A stretch of 64,000 bases of DNA. It comes from Phorcus lineatus. Lineage: Eukaryota > Mollusca > Gastropoda > Trochida > Trochidae. The first letter of the stretch is position 1. Each line of letters starts with the position of its first letter. Shown here in pieces: positions 36,501 through 51,194 of the stretch. The notes beneath the pieces were generated by a model that did no database searches, was not told the origin of the DNA, and was given only the letters and a program-made list of their open reading frames with translations. The stretch spans positions 12,784,501 to 12,848,500 of the forward strand of contig OV121087.1 in NCBI GenBank assembly GCA_921293015.1. Reading direction: 5' to 3'. The translations under genes and the position numbers were made by a program.

Positions 36501-39500
36501 TTCATTCACTATTATAAACATTTTACATTATCAATTAGTTTAAGAGGTTCATTACGAATTAGTTTGAAACGAACTTTATTTATATCTATAAACATTTTAT
36601 AGATTACCATTCTGATAAAAATAGTATAGTATTATTACTTACTTTGTACATCATACATCATGATTTATATCCATCCAGTTGTTTTTCAGTGAAACTAAAT
36701 GAATTGATGACTCTTGACTAAATCAATTACCGATTACAAAGATACCATATATATCTTTTTGTTTACCTTACTTTAGATTGATTCGTTAATTGAAGGTAAT
36801 GTAATATTAAAAGCATTTACATTAGTGTGGTTACCACTACAGTTAGGTAGGTTGCAATCAGATTATCTTTAATCAGAAACAGGTTCATTTCACATTTAAT
36901 AGAGTCTCTATTCTTTATGAATGGGTGTGCTAGTGTCACAAATACGATGGTAAAGGTTATGCAAATGATCAGTTAACCTAATGTCTTACTTTTACATTAA
37001 AATTAAGCCTATATAATTGTTACTACTGTAGACTGCCAAACTGTAAATGGTGTAACATGCATGCATAGCGCCTTGGGATGAAATAATGCACCGAAGCGCC
37101 ATGACCTTTACCACACATTTAGAGTAAATACAGAAGTTACTAATAACCAAACATATAAGAAATATTGTTATATCCGTGACAAGTCCTTTACGTTCAGACC
37201 AGATGAGTCATGTAAACAGCTTGAAGTGAATGTCAATATTTTGGTGACTATTATGGGTCGATTAATGTTTTGAAAGACTCAGAAAACGAGACAGATATGA
37301 TGAATTATTTTCGGTAATCAGAGTAGATTTTTCTCCAAGACTGTGTATCAAAGCTGTAGGTCAACACACCTCTCGAGTTTAGTTGGATTGAGCAGTTGTT
37401 GACAATATCCAAATATCTCTTATAATGTTAATTCCAAAAAGTTAACTTCTTACTAAAACGTAGTGTTAAGTTTGTTGAGATGAGGGTTTTATTAAAAATA
37501 ATCAAAATGTTAGTTATTCATAACAGGGAAAAAATTACAATAATTACTACAAGAATCTAGTTAATTCTCATACCGACTAAGATTAGATGTCTCCGAATGC
37601 ATGTTGTACATTCATTACAAATTGAAATTAGATTCCATTATTTCATATCATAAGGGATCAAGACACTGTAGCACGTTTTTTTAGAATGCTATGAATAATA
37701 TTTTTCAGATAAGATATTAGTGAATGGAAATATACTTCAGAGGGTAAAAGACTCATTATTCCATCTGATTATCAATAGTCCTAGAATAAAATGTGCCATC
37801 ATTTTAGTTTTGAAACCGTTTCAAGTTCAACTTAACAATTCAAGTTCAATAAAAGGATTTGCATAACTTAACCAAACTTCCGATTAGAAACCCATGTATT
37901 GATTAAAGAGATTGTTTCCCAATTGTTTACATTTAATTTCCTTTTCGTGAGGTCTATTTCTCTTAGAAAACGTGCTTCGATGGTTTTAACCCTTTATGAA
38001 GGGAAAGGGTTTTTTTCTTTTCGAAAGATTTCAACATGGCCTGGCTGTACAATGAAACCACATTAGTCTGACTTCACGAGTGAGCACTAAAGCTTCTTTG
38101 CAACTGTCTACACGACAGGAAGGCGACAACAAACTTGACATTCAAGTTCCTTTAGATGCGACTTTTTCAAAATCCAAATCTCACCAACTTGCAGGGAAAG
38201 AATCGGAATTGACGTGTCAGTTCAGGTCTTAGACAATGATGATCTACCCTTTTAGGGCCTTTTTTATGTGGATGTAATTCCTATGTTTGGTACATCCTAC
38301 ATAAAAACCAAAAGAAAATGTTGACAGCTGAGAGCATTAACTTGGACTTGTTTAACAGTTTTTGGGTATATTGCTTGGCCATTCTTTAGTATTACGGTTT
38401 ACCTAATACAAACATCGGTTTCAATCTTATTTGAGATATGTTTTTTTTTCTGAAAGTCCTCATGTTCATTTTTAATTGCAATTTCCAGGTTAAGGGGCCA
38501 ATGAATTTTAATAAAACTTGTTGCTCATTCACACAATAAAAGGATTTATAATTCTGATCTACTTCATATTATTTATGTCATTGCGACGTTGTTGCATGCA
38601 GATGAATAAAACTAGCAAGGCTTATATTTGATCTATAATAAATAGACTATTTACAAACGGTTTGAATTTAAACTATTAATATGTCTAACATTCTAATATC
38701 TATATCTTCTTATATGATCAGATAGCATCAATATAGATGGAACTACTGACCGTTTCTATTATCGGACATAGATATGATTTCCTGTGCAGACATGCACGTT
38801 AACTCATAATTGTAACTCCTCGTATGGTGTGTGTACAAGGAGAAAGCTGTTTTCATGTAGACTTTAATCTAATGCCAGACAGATGTAATCTCATGTTTCT
38901 TCCAATGCCGTTTGATGTAGCCCTAGTTTGGATGAAAAGGGCATCGCTTATCCAAAGTTTAGATACATAGTTTTACAATATATGTGCAATATTACTTTGA
39001 GGAGTTATTGATTACTTTCATACTAGAGGGAAATAATTCATTTCAACTTTTAATGAAGTTACGACATTGAAATTGCACTCATTTTACCTTTCTGAATATG
39101 AAAAGATTTTTTTTGGCTGTGTATACATTTAGAATGTCCTGAAAATGTTGTCCTGAAAGCCTATTGAAATAAAGTAATTATTTGCATGAACCAAAAGTTT
39201 TCTGAATGAGCCATCATGGCATAACTTTCTTATCAGGTATATGATCAAATCTTGAAAAGCGGTAATTACATCTGTTGTCCACAAAGTCAGTTAATATTGA
39301 TATACTGTTCCTCATATCAAGGCTTATGCTTTCAAAAGATGGTCATATGGTATCAATGTCATGCTGTGTAGAAATTACTGCAGGCATGCATTGCGATCTC
39401 ATCTTCATTTTAAGAATTAATCTTACTCGTAACTTTGTGTTGATCTTCAAAAGTCAAGGCATTTCAAATATAATTTGTCCTATTACCATTTGATGGACTA

Positions 39501-41250
39501 TCAGTTTAAGGTTCCGTTTTCAATTTGTTTCAAAATAAATGCTGATATAAACTGTTATGAAATATCTAAAGGTCATTAATGTTTGCCAAGTCAACCAAAT
39601 TTTCTGTTATCATAAGGATGAGTTAAAAGCAGTTAGCGGTAAAAGCAAGGTCTTAACAGCAAAGTTTTAGAATAATATCCAAGTTGTATGTAAAGCATAA
39701 TAAACTAGGTATATACCATGGACATTTGCACACCAACCTCGGTCATAGCATCTGGAATAATTGGAAATATGGTTTTTAACTTTTAAAGTTTTGTAATACC
39801 TCATCGAAAACACTAATTTTGTTTTTGTATTATAAAGAATGTTACATCAGATTAAAAAGCAGTTTATCTTAAATGTTGCTTAAGTTTGCATTTCCATAGA
39901 AAAAACAGTCAACAAAAACAGCAAAACGCAATGATATATATCATTAATTTAGAAATTCATTGTATCTAATGACTTAAGGTAATCGATAATAATTCTTGTA
40001 AAATCAAACTTGCAGGTATGTTGTTGACCATGAATAATAATGAAGTTGCAATGTAATTCATACAGTAGACAGGAGTACAGATGTAGAGTCAGTAACAGTT
40101 AATATTGTACTTAAAATAGGGAAATGGAAATTCAACTGTTTAAAACCAATCAAGCAGTAATTCCAAACCATGCTACTTGCAAGTGTGTAAATATGTAAGC
40201 ACAACTTTGGTAGTCCTGCATGACTACCGGTTCAATACCGATTATAGAGCATGCAGACATGTCGAAGAACCTTTAGTGATATAATACTGACCCATGCTTA
40301 CCCAGTTGCAATTGTAAAACGAGTACAATGAACACACATTGTCTGTACCGAATAGCCCTCGCTTTCCACTTATAACGCATGTTGTGCACACTGATTATTA
40401 GTAACACAAATTTACTGCCAGTTTCGTAGTTCTGGTTCCGTTTCTAGATTATGTTATACATGTAACAAATATTGATAAGAGAAGCAAAAAAGTCCAAGTT
40501 GAAAGTATGCACATGCCAAAAAAAACTTTTAGAAATTGATATTTCTATTTCAATTTTGCTATCGATATAAAACTACACATTCAAACGTGTTAAATTTCTC
40601 AATTGAGGGGGAAATCTTAGTTCATTGCATATGCACGCACTTACAACATGTGAGTGAGTAGGAATACCATACACGAGCAGCACTTGTAAATATGGACTCC
40701 GTTCGATAACCTAGCAAATGCACGGAGATCTTTCGTTGAATGTGTCTTGTAGGCACATACAATCCACTTACCATGTGCGCTGACGGCAAGACTTGGCTTA
40801 CTGGCTACTTACAACTTGCACAAGTGTGCGAGTCAGGTGCTTTGACACATTCGCTCTCTGTCCTTGCCACATCCTCCGAATATTTTTACAAACAAGTGGA
40901 GATCGAGGAATTTAAAAATAAAACGTACGGCCAAAACCACGCACGGTGTTGGTTTCGACCGTGGCTTTATCAACTTTAAAAACCTTGTCAGTATAATTTT
41001 CTGTTACATTTGAACTAAACGAACTTAACTGGTTGCAAACATGACTACGAAAAAGGTTTGAAAACTGTAAGTACACACTTATGATAAAGTTTTAAAACTA
41101 TTAAAAAGGAAAACTTCTATAAATTAAACGATGTATTCAAAATTGATTACCAAGATTGTACAATGATGTTACAATACTTAAAAGTGTGTTTGTAGCTATG
41201 ACTGTGCCGTAGTCTTTATGAATAACATGCATTGCACGGCATTGGAATAT
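33551..41250 (+). repeat. Array unit 2 (complete)
   Basis: It holds A, K, Q/L, M, D, N, O, F, G, B, C, H, I and J in the same order as unit 1, with the extra J segment (about 40620-40880) shared with unit 3. Open frames at 39275-39493 and 40740-40979 lie in segments I and J and are not kept in the paralogues. Confidence 0.8.
34907..35015 (+). repeat. 61-bp tandem duplication inside unit 2
   Basis: ACATTTCTATTCTTAAGAGA...CGGACTTGACATC begins at 34907 and again at 34968, nearly identical apart from the last bases. It sits at the same relative place as the 73-bp duplication of unit 1 and shares its TCTT.AAAAGAACT.AAT...CTTGACAT core. Confidence 0.85.
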
Positions 41251-44200
41251 CTTGATATAACTACATCTTAGTGGACAAAGTCTTATATCTAACACAGACA
41301 AGAGAGGCAATCTCATCACAGAACTTCGTAATGAGTTCCAATTACAGAACATCACTACATGTTCCGGTGATCGTACACCTAGATTACTGTCATTATCAAG
41401 TGGGTAGTCGTGTCTATGTAGACATTAACGTAATTTCAGACAGATTTTCTCTAATGTAACAGCCTACCTAGCTTCTTCTGAAGCTGTCATTGTCTGAGAG
41501 TCGGTTTGTATTTGCGATATACAACCTCAAGTTGCTTCCTGTTGGCTTGGTCACTAAGAACAATAGTCTGTGACATCAAAGGTCGCAATCCAGTATAACC
41601 AAATACTTCTTAATCAAAAGGATTGTTTTCTTCCAAATGCAACCTAATCGAGTATTAGCGCACAATCCTTAATGACTTAAGCAGAAATGTATGATTTATC
41701 AATGACAGAACATTGTTGTTAACCTCTTAAAATATCTTATCAATAATTAAAACTTTTCGCTGAATTCACAAACCCAATTTGAGGATAAATAAAGAGTAAT
41801 AATCGTAAAGATTCTTTTTAAATTTGAGGATTAGAATTGAGCGTTTTCTTCAGTTATCGTGATAGTAACTCGTTTGTATAAGTAACTTTGAAACAGGCAG
41901 GGTTTTCATATTGTAAGTCATTGACTTACATAGACACCAAAACAGCCATTACCTTTTTTTGAATCTGCCCTTACACCCACCTAGAATTTTTAAAACAAGG
42001 ATATTAATGTTCTTGTCTTCGCATTTATTAAAAATTAATTAAATATTTACCTGTAACATCATTTTTTAGTATGTGTATAAAGTCAAGAAATATCATGTCA
42101 CCTGAAGTCAATGCCAGAACACAGCACAAAAGAAAGGCGTTATTGTCTTTGGAAATATCAATAGCAAGCCTTTCCTTTTTTTAACTGACAATGACTGGTT
42201 GAAGATGAAATCAACGAAAACATGCAAATGATTGAAATTTCTTAAACATCACAAGAATTGCTGTATAATGATGGTACAACGTCCGATCTTAGTGATTATC
42301 AAAGCTTTAGATTGTGAGGTGGTCATGTTTAGTAAGTATTTTTGATAGGCAGGTCCATTCTTATTGGGATTGATTTATCACAAACATTCCATCTGATTTG
42401 TAATTGACATACGTCACGACTAAAGGATAAGTATTTGAAATTTTCAGAAATGTTCTCATTATCGAAACACTTTTCACGTTTATGGAATGTGAAACAGTAG
42501 AAAAGACATATGAATCACCTAGATCTCGCTCAACTAAGGTTAGGTAAGGTTAGGGTATCACATTATTATTTACATGGAAAAAAGTGTCTACTTCATACAG
42601 ACACTGATTTTGATGTGAAACTTCCTGATACATTAATGATAGGTAATGAGATATCTGAGGAATCTTTTTACCATTCAATACATATTTAAAGCGAACAGAC
42701 ATAATTTAATTTGCTCAAATGTTCTTTCCAGCCTGAGATAAAGCTGTAGTTATAATTGTAATTTTTATGTTTCAACAATGCTGTTTTCAGAGAACTTTTT
42801 CAAAGAAATTCGACTTAAGTCTGTCTTCAACACAATATTGATTTCACTTGTGGACAAAATACAAATAATGTTATTATAATATACTGTTATCATCTATATG
42901 TTGTAATCTTCTTAGAGCACCAAACCTGTTGACAATTCAGCGAGTTTGTAAATCTTGACGTCATTATTTGCATTACATTTAAACAGGCAATTAGTCAAAT
43001 TGTTTTGGTAAATCAAAAAGCAAATGACGGTGAAATGTGATTATAAAAACTGCGAAGAGGAGCTGCAATTATTAACCACATTCAGAACACTGTAGATTTT
43101 GATCATTTGACGGATGAGATGAACGACGTTTTTGGGGTATTATAACATTCCTGCATACAAACCTTGCTTACATGCTTTTTCCTTTTATAGGATATTTAAA
43201 ATTGACTTTGATATATACCATTTCATAGTGAACATTTTAATTGTTTTTGTTTCGTTTTGTGCACTTGTATAAACTAATCACATTCTTTTACGCCAGTTTG
43301 TACGATCATGAACACAAATTTATTGCACTTGGTTATCATGATATGTGCTTTGAATTTAAGACCTAGTTCGTAGCAATTACGAATTGGATCACAATATTAA
43401 AGTATAATCATTTATCATATATATCACTTACATTTACTAGATGCTTCCCCGCTAATAACATCGATCTTTCTGAAAAACAAATCATCCAAGATACAACCTA
43501 GTATTAACTGTTTATAGAAAAATGATATCCTGAACTATATGAACTGCTCTACATCTGTCCACGCTGTCAGGTTTAAGTAAAAGTGACAATAGTGCAGAAC
43601 ATTCAAATTCCTTAAGATGCATGTCTGGTTTGTCCCAATTCTGGAACTTCCCAGATAAGGATTATAATTGACATCCAGATGTACGACAGAGAAGGTCTAT
43701 CCCCAATTTGGTCATCTTGTTAACGCTATTCTTCACGTCTGGTGTCTCACTCTAATGCGGTCACTGCGACTCTCTAAACATATTACCTAACATAGGTAAC
43801 GTTTCCAGTTGCAAAGGCTGTTCTTGTACTCAGCATATACAATGAAACCTCAATAACGTCCTTTTACTCATGGGTAATAAGGCAATATTGTGAAAGGTAA
43901 TATTTGTTAGGACATATTTATCGTTGAAATGTGCAACAGTGCCTTTAACTTCATGTCTTATAGTCGATGGATCAAATTAGTCTTGTACTTAGAGGATCAC
44001 GTCATGTATCCTAGTAGAATATAATAATTTGCAATGTCCATTGTGAGCTTCAACGTTTTTTATCAGACATTACACAGTCCATTTGACCTAAGGTTAAACA
44101 TACGTTTGATATCCTCAAAAGACTAACGTTGTTAATTTTTTCTTGAAACTTTGATTTTATTATAAGATTTTTGCCAGGTGCATCTATGAACGTTCGTCTT

Positions 44201-47200
44201 TTCGGGATGTTCTCGTTTAGAATGTCGGACACCTAGACAATTAGTGTCTGAAACATCTGAGTCCTTGACAATTCTGTTTGAAGACAGATCGATTCAGATG
44301 ATGTTAAAATATAATGACCATTTTCCATTAAGTTATCTATCTCATAACAGTTAAGTGTTTCAGATAAGCTTTTTGAGAAAACCGGTTTCATTAATCGATG
44401 GATAATGGTTGTTTTGTCTCTGCGTCTCTGTTTTCAGTATGTCGAACAGGGCTTTCTTGGTCTTATCTTTTTCTTGACCGCATTACCATATACACGTCCG
44501 TACATAAACCTGATTTGAAAAACTGCGTTTAAAACAGAAAACTCGTCAATGTATAAATAAGACCTTTGTTCACTAAAACCACGAGTGAGTAAAATTATGG
44601 TACAATACTGTAAGAATTTGATGCACAAATGAATTGACTTGAAATAAAAACTTTAGTAAAACTGTTTAAAATTCTTTAAGCTAAATTTGCGCAAAATAGT
44701 ATATGGGCGATAAAAGAATAAGACCTTTGTGGTGGGGTCTATCGGTATCATTACACAAAATCATGATTACACGATCTGTGTTGCAAATTCGACGCTATCC
44801 ATACTATGATCAATGGTTCAGACGTTTTACACATTGTTTGTACATATACTGTCTATGCTCATATTCCCTTTTTGGAATGATACAATTAATAATTTTGGAA
44901 TTATGGCCCTTAGAGCTGTCAATTTTCCAATATCATAATGACATGCATGCAGAGTGTCTTGGGATGACCTAACACACAGAGACGCCCTGGCCTTCTCAAC
45001 ACATTTCAGCAAATACAGAAGAAGTTAAATAACCAACAATAAAAGAAATGTTGATACACCAGGGACAATTCCTTTTAGTTCCAGACGAGATGAGTCATGT
45101 AAGCAGCTTGCAGTAAACACAAATATGTTGGCGACCATTAGTGGTCGATTACTGCTATGATATAAACAGAACACCAGACTGATGTGATGGCTTTTTGTGT
45201 GTACTACAGTTGATCCTTCTGTGTATCAAACCTGTATAAACACTTTTCTCGAGCGTTGCGATTGCACGTTTTTTATTCTTCAGGAAAGAATTAGATTCGG
45301 CTTGTCATTTTAGGTCAATGTTGACAGCTTACAGTACATACTTTCAACATGTTTAATAGTTTTTGATAAATTTATTTTGCGTGGTGATATAATGTAATCC
45401 GTCTAAAGTTTTAAAAAACCTGAATCTAACTTCAGTCTACATTCTTTTTGTATTAAATTTGAGGGTCTCAAATAAATTTTGCTTGCAGTTTCAATTTATG
45501 AAAATTCATATCCTATCAAAAGTACTGTAATATGTCTGTTGACAGTGTCCTGGAGGTGATGGTATTGTTGAACTAGTATGCGTTTCTAAAGTTTTCAATA
45601 TTTTGAGGTCCTATATACATATCATCATATGCATACAGAAAAAAACCTAGATGGGTTGATGATAATAATGATAGAAGTACATCTATATTGCACAATTTGC
45701 ATGCTTGTTCAATGTATGTTCTAAGCACACTAAGACAAAAGTAAAAACTTAGGTCCTTTTAAGAAAACAGAACCTGGAATTGTTTTTATTTTCATTACTA
45801 TCATCTTTATTATCATCATTATTAAACATCGTATGAACCATGAAGTTGCCTGCAGAACATAGCTAAATGATATCGGGTAACAATTCACATCCATCCAACT
45901 ATCTTCAACGCGCTTTCTTACTTTCTTATCAGGTATATGATTAAATCATGAATATGAGTAATGACATTTGTTGTCCACAGAGTCAGCTAATGTTGATAAA
46001 TCTTCCTCAGAACCCGGCAAGATTATCACTCTAGCTGACTTAACGGGGCAGATACTTTCTGGTTAAGACTCAAGAGGTAGTCTGTTGGTATCGATTTCAT
46101 GTTATGTAAATATTACTTCAGACGTACATCACATTGCTATTATTGTGTATTTTCATATGTTATCAAATTGCTTTGATGAAAGCAAATTCTAGATATAGTT
46201 TTAGTTTACCTTATTGAAATATATATATATGAGAAATGGCGTTCATCAGTCATATAATTATGTTATGATTCTGATACGAATGTATAGAGGAACTTTGGTC
46301 ATATCGTTGGGAAAGTCACGCAATTTGTAATTTTGAAATACAGTAAGCTTTGTCCTACATCATGATAATATAGTATCGTCTACACCTGCCCGCAAATAGA
46401 AATAGTTTTGAACATCAACCGCATCGATGGATGTTTGTGAAGTCCTGAACACAATTTTGTAAATGATGTTGACCATGGTGTTGATATTAGGGAAGGTAAT
46501 GCTAATATTAAATTAGTTATAGCTAATTATTAATTCTAAGAAACTTAATTCAACTTTTATGTTTTAACTTGATCTTATCACTAGTAACAAAAAGTTGACG
46601 ACACTATATCATTTAAATTGAATTAATCCTGCTTGTAATTTTAATCTGCAAAGTTCCAGACATTTCAAATGTAATTTCTCCTGCTAACATTAAATGTAAT
46701 TGGAATATCTAGTTTAAGGTTTCATATCTAATTGGATTTAGAACTAATTTTGATATAATCTGAAATTAAATATATAAAGGTCATCACTGATATGTTGGAA
46801 CACTTCATTAATATTTGCAAAGTCACCGAAAAAGTTTGTTATCAAGACGATAAATAAGTACCAGTTAGCTTTTAAGCAAATTCTTACAATCGAAGTTTTA
46901 GAATCATTTTCACAACGTGAATAAACCATAAAGTAGTTACATGTATCTCATAAATATTTGCACCCAAACTTTGGTCACAACCTACGCTATTTTAAATGCA
47001 TTTATTTTTTGTTTCAAACTTGATTTTATGCAATAACTCATTGAAAACCGTAAATTTGATTGTGTTTATCTAGTTACTCTGCGGCAGAATAATGTCATAT
47101 CAGATTGAAATGTAGCTGATTTTGATTAGTAGTACAGCCTGAATTTTCATAGAAAAAAATAGTCAACATTGATACCGAAGTGTCAAACCATATTCATTAT

Positions 47201-47710
47201 TGATTCAGGCAATCCATAGCATTTAATGACAGGTAATTAGGAATAATTTATCATATCAAAACGAAACAAATAAACACAAAATATGTTGAAAAGTAAAAAC
47301 AAAGAGTACAAATGTATTGTTGGATACCGTTCATGTTGTACTAAACGGAGAAAGAGGAAAATTTAACTGCTTGTATATCATCTGAGCGGTGGTCTAACCC
47401 GCCATACTTGCAATTGCACGATGTCTACGTTAAAAACATGAGCAGAATTTTGGTATCCGTGCGTAGTGAGTACCAGCAACTACATGAAGATTGTTATTTA
47501 TAAGCACATTGTAAGCATGTACAACTAACTCACCATGTGCGCTTACGGTCGGGCTATGAGTACGGAATACTAACTTACACCTTGCTTAACTGAGCGAGTC
47601 ATGTATCTTAACATGCTCCCTCTCAGTTCTTGCCACATTCCACCCACCTCCCAAGGCAAGCTAGTTTTAGTTTTATGAATGTAATGCATTCAATGGCATT
47701 GGACGATTAT
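41251..47710 (+). repeat. Array unit 3 (complete, segment K decayed)
   Basis: It holds A, Q/L, M, D, N, P, G, B, a C segment reduced to its end (GGAAAGAATTAGATTCG at 45283), I, the H-type minus-strand frame (46744-46929) and J. Segment P (44220-44345) is shared with the array end at 57300. The open frames 44434-44628 and 44703-44972 have no counterpart in the other units. Confidence 0.75.
44254..44300 (+). repeat. Hairpin in segment P, copy 1
   Basis: CATCTGAGTC pairs with GATTCAGATG, with an inner helix AATTCTGT / ACAGAT around a TTGAAG loop. The same hairpin is kept at 57337-57383. The enclosing segment is about 90% identical between the two copies, among the best-conserved stretches in the array. 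Confidence 0.6.
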
Positions 47711-50700
47711 GAGATTTAGAATAACTACAGATTTAGTTGACAAAGTCTTATTACCTAACAAAACAAAACAAAACATTCGGCAACATTGAAGTGAGGGAAA
47801 TTCATCACAAACTAACTTCGTAACGAGTTCCCTTTAAAGAACATCACTACATGTCACGGTGATCTTACACCTAGATTACTGTCATTATCAATTGGAGAGT
47901 CATGACTATGTAGACAATAACGCAATTTCAGACAGATTTCCTCCACTGTAACACCCTATCTCGCTTCCTCTGAAGCTGTCTTTGTCTGAGAGTCGTTTTT
48001 TAATTGCGGCCTTGAAGCTCTTGTTGCTTCCTAATGGCTTGATCACTGTCGAGAATGACTTATGTCATCAAAGGTCGCCTTCCAGCACAGGAAAATTCTT
48101 TTGAATCAAAAATTTTCTTCCATCCAAATTCAGCCTCATCGAGTATTGGCACGCATATGAAATCACAAAGGTATGTTTTACGTCCCAATAATAGAACATA
48201 AATGTTATGACTTTATTTCAAAATAATTATTAATACAAATATGACAGTTGAACATGACAAAACTGACATACAGTTTGTTTAGGATTGCGATTAAATTTCC
48301 CCTGTGTTTCTTTGTTGATGACCAATATGGTTGAATGATATCGAAAAACTAATGTTGAGAAATAACAAAACATTTAAAAGTTACATTTTATTATTAATTT
48401 GCTGAAAAACAAATACAAAGACAATTTAACACAGATTCGTTTTGTCTGAAAATCAACTGTATCAGTTTCAAAAAATTTAAAAACAATCAAAATGTTCTTG
48501 TAATGGATCAATATTAATTATCAATGGTGGAAGACGAATTAGTCGTACATTCAGGTACACGATACTGTTGATTCCTCTTATTCCTTCTCTTGATAACTTG
48601 CGGTTATGTTATTTCCGAAAACTGAAATGCATCTCTTAAACAAAAAGTATTCCTTATTCTTAATAATTTCTTCTGTTGTATGATAATTTTTTGTATATGT
48701 TTCAAGCAAAATAACTTGTAACCAAGTAGATAGATAAAAGAAACCATACTATTTTTATTCAACACATGTATTGATTGTTAAAGAGCCACTGAGTATCTTA
48801 GTGTTTCTAATACAACATTTTTTTCTAAAACGCCTAAAAATAAATCAATTGGTAGATAATTGTTTCAGCTACAACATGATATGTGAGAGATGGTATATAT
48901 ACCACGATAAGTCGGTTTAATTATATTCCCTTATGAGTAGCGCACGCTACTGATTTATGATGTCATTACGCGGATTTTCCTTTCCTGTGTACTACGTAAG
49001 CTCGGGTTTGAGTAATAACAAATAAACACATACAATTTCTTTTCTTCACATATTATAAACACTTGAAATTCGTGAAAAGAAATAACTATAATTTATTTTA
49101 CACAAAAAGGTGACCAAAACTTACAAAACAAAAAAGCATGCCGTTGTTGTTAATTTAATATGAAACATATTCACAGTACATATACAAATTAAAAAGATCC
49201 TTGTTCCGTCGAAGACTGAAAAATTATAATAGATTCAGTTGTCACAAGATGGGTTTATGCTAATTATCTCGCCTCCTCTATGGAAATCTAAAAGTTTATA
49301 AGAGTTAATCCGCCATCATCTTGATCATGATGTATTTAATTGAAAACACCGTACAATGGGCGCGCTCAATATGAATAGTCGAGTAACCTGCCCATATTAA
49401 AACGAATCAAACTCAATGTAAAGCGAGTTTGATTTTCAAATAAATCATATATGTGTTTCGTCGTTTTGACTTTCTTTTTGTCGACCAACTTGTCTACCTT
49501 CTGGTCTATCGTCGTTTTATCCTGCTTCTCTTTTCCGTCCCCATGTGGTTATCTTTGTTTAAAGGATGGGAGCCAACTACGACCACAATGCTTTGCGCAA
49601 TAAAATAATAAGGTCGATTTATTTATAGACACGGGAAACACTTTACTAATTAGTTACATTTCTCGGCTTATTTGGGGTCGAAACAATTGGCTAAAAATTA
49701 TGTAAAGATCTTTCAACGAGATAGATTTTTGGCACTATTTTGTAATTTGTATCAACATACTCTGTGGCCCTTTAAGAATCTAAGTCGTTTATAGGAGTAG
49801 GAAATTAAAACATTATGATTCAGTAGTCCTTCAATAAGAAAGAAATAATAATTAATCATTCTTTCTGTATGTCTATCAATCTATATGTCTGTCAAAAAGT
49901 GACTTGATGACAAATTCTTTTGTCTGATACTGTACATGTTAGCTTCCCCAAATTTCATACACTAAAGTGATTACACATTCCATTCATGATCCCTATAGCT
50001 AGATGTTAATTGGGAGGGTGATTTTGATTGCTGCTGTTTACATGAAAACGTGAATAAGATAGTAAATTTATTACTGTAAGTTTTTCTGGAGCATCTTAAC
50101 ATTAAACATTAGCCAAACGTAGTTACTTTTGAGATTTAAATTTTGGTTTTACCTGTTGGGTTTTCCATGAAGGCATTTTTAAAACAGTGACTGCATGAAA
50201 CATTTTGTCTGCAGTATATCTCCAAACTTTTACAAGACATATACACCAAACTTCATACACATCAAATGTCGTCCCTTTGTGTGACTTTTGAGGGTGAAAC
50301 CAACAAAGGAATGTTGTTCTGCGGTTCCAGTGAAAAACTTATGACTGACGCATGACTTCAAGAAATCAGTGAAAAGAAAGAATGATATGTCCTTGTGATA
50401 TGTCATGAATAGATAAATGTTTTTTTTTATAAGAAAATATATATTTTATGATTCTATATATTTACGATTTTTACTTATTTTTCGAATGCAATACAAAAAA
50501 CTCGATCGAATCGAAACTCGGAAGAAGTCAAAATTTGGCGTCTCTTTAATGTATTTTAATTAAATGACCTACTTAGCATTACTAACCTACATTTGTCGTT
50601 GTGTATGTAATAAGTTATCAAACATTACGTTTAAGTAATCTGTGCGCGTCAATGTCAAGTTTTCGATCACCAATCTCGACTTTCACTGTTTATTTTACCG

Positions 50701-50840
50701 AAATGTTTAGCAATTTGATGCTTATTGGCACAAACAACCACTACATCTTGATCAGATAACACCATTTTTGAAGTTTGCCATAAATTCATAGGACCCGAAA
50801 CAACGAACTCTTTGATCTGTGCCCCTTTAACCTTCATTTT
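47711..50840 (+). repeat. Array unit 4 (truncated)
   Basis: Segments A (47830) and K (48590) are recognisable. After the inserted element at 48782-49771 the expected Q/L to J series is missing. The remainder (49776-50840) resembles a degenerate dispersed repeat with CTATATGTCTGTCAAAAAGT and ATATCTCCAAACTTTTACAA phrases of a type common in molluscs. The minus frame 50667-50855 is unsupported. Confidence 0.6.
48782..49771. mobile_element. TTAA-flanked non-autonomous element (990 bp)
   Basis: TTAA is present at 48778-48781 and 49772-49775. The terminal inverted repeats are AGAGCCACTGAGTATCTTAG on the left and AGGGCCACAGAGTATGTTGA as the reverse complement of the right, with weaker similarity continuing for about 90 bp. 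The ends resemble those of the 327-bp element at 22142 (AGGG start after TTAA). I suggest a Kolobok-like origin, with piggyBac less likely because the CCYT end is absent. The interior has no open frame above 60 codons, so it depends on a partner transposase. Confidence 0.8.
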
Positions 50841-51194
50841 GTGAATTGCTTCCATTAGAGAACATTGCTACATGTCCCGTTCGTATCACACCTAGATTAA
50901 TGGCGTCGTGTCGATGCAAACATTATTGTAACAGGCAGTTTTGGTCAACTCCAACATCCTACCTCGTTTCCTCTGAGTTGTCTTAGGTTATTGTATGCAG
51001 CATAAAACTTGTGGTTTCCTGATGTCTTCATCACTGTGTACAATGGTCTAATATATCAAAGGTCGTCTTCCTCTTTAACAAAATAAGACTCGTTAATCAA
51101 AGGTGTCTCTTCAAGTCAACGTTATTGATTAATGGCACACACTCGCAAATGACTAAAGAATAAAGGTATGTCTGAAGATTTGTTCTAAAGTAAA

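Noticed and set aside
40205-40245. tRNA-like site with GGTTCAATACC
   Set aside because: It lies in array segment J. The unit 3 copy lacks the word and no A box is present, so I take it as chance.
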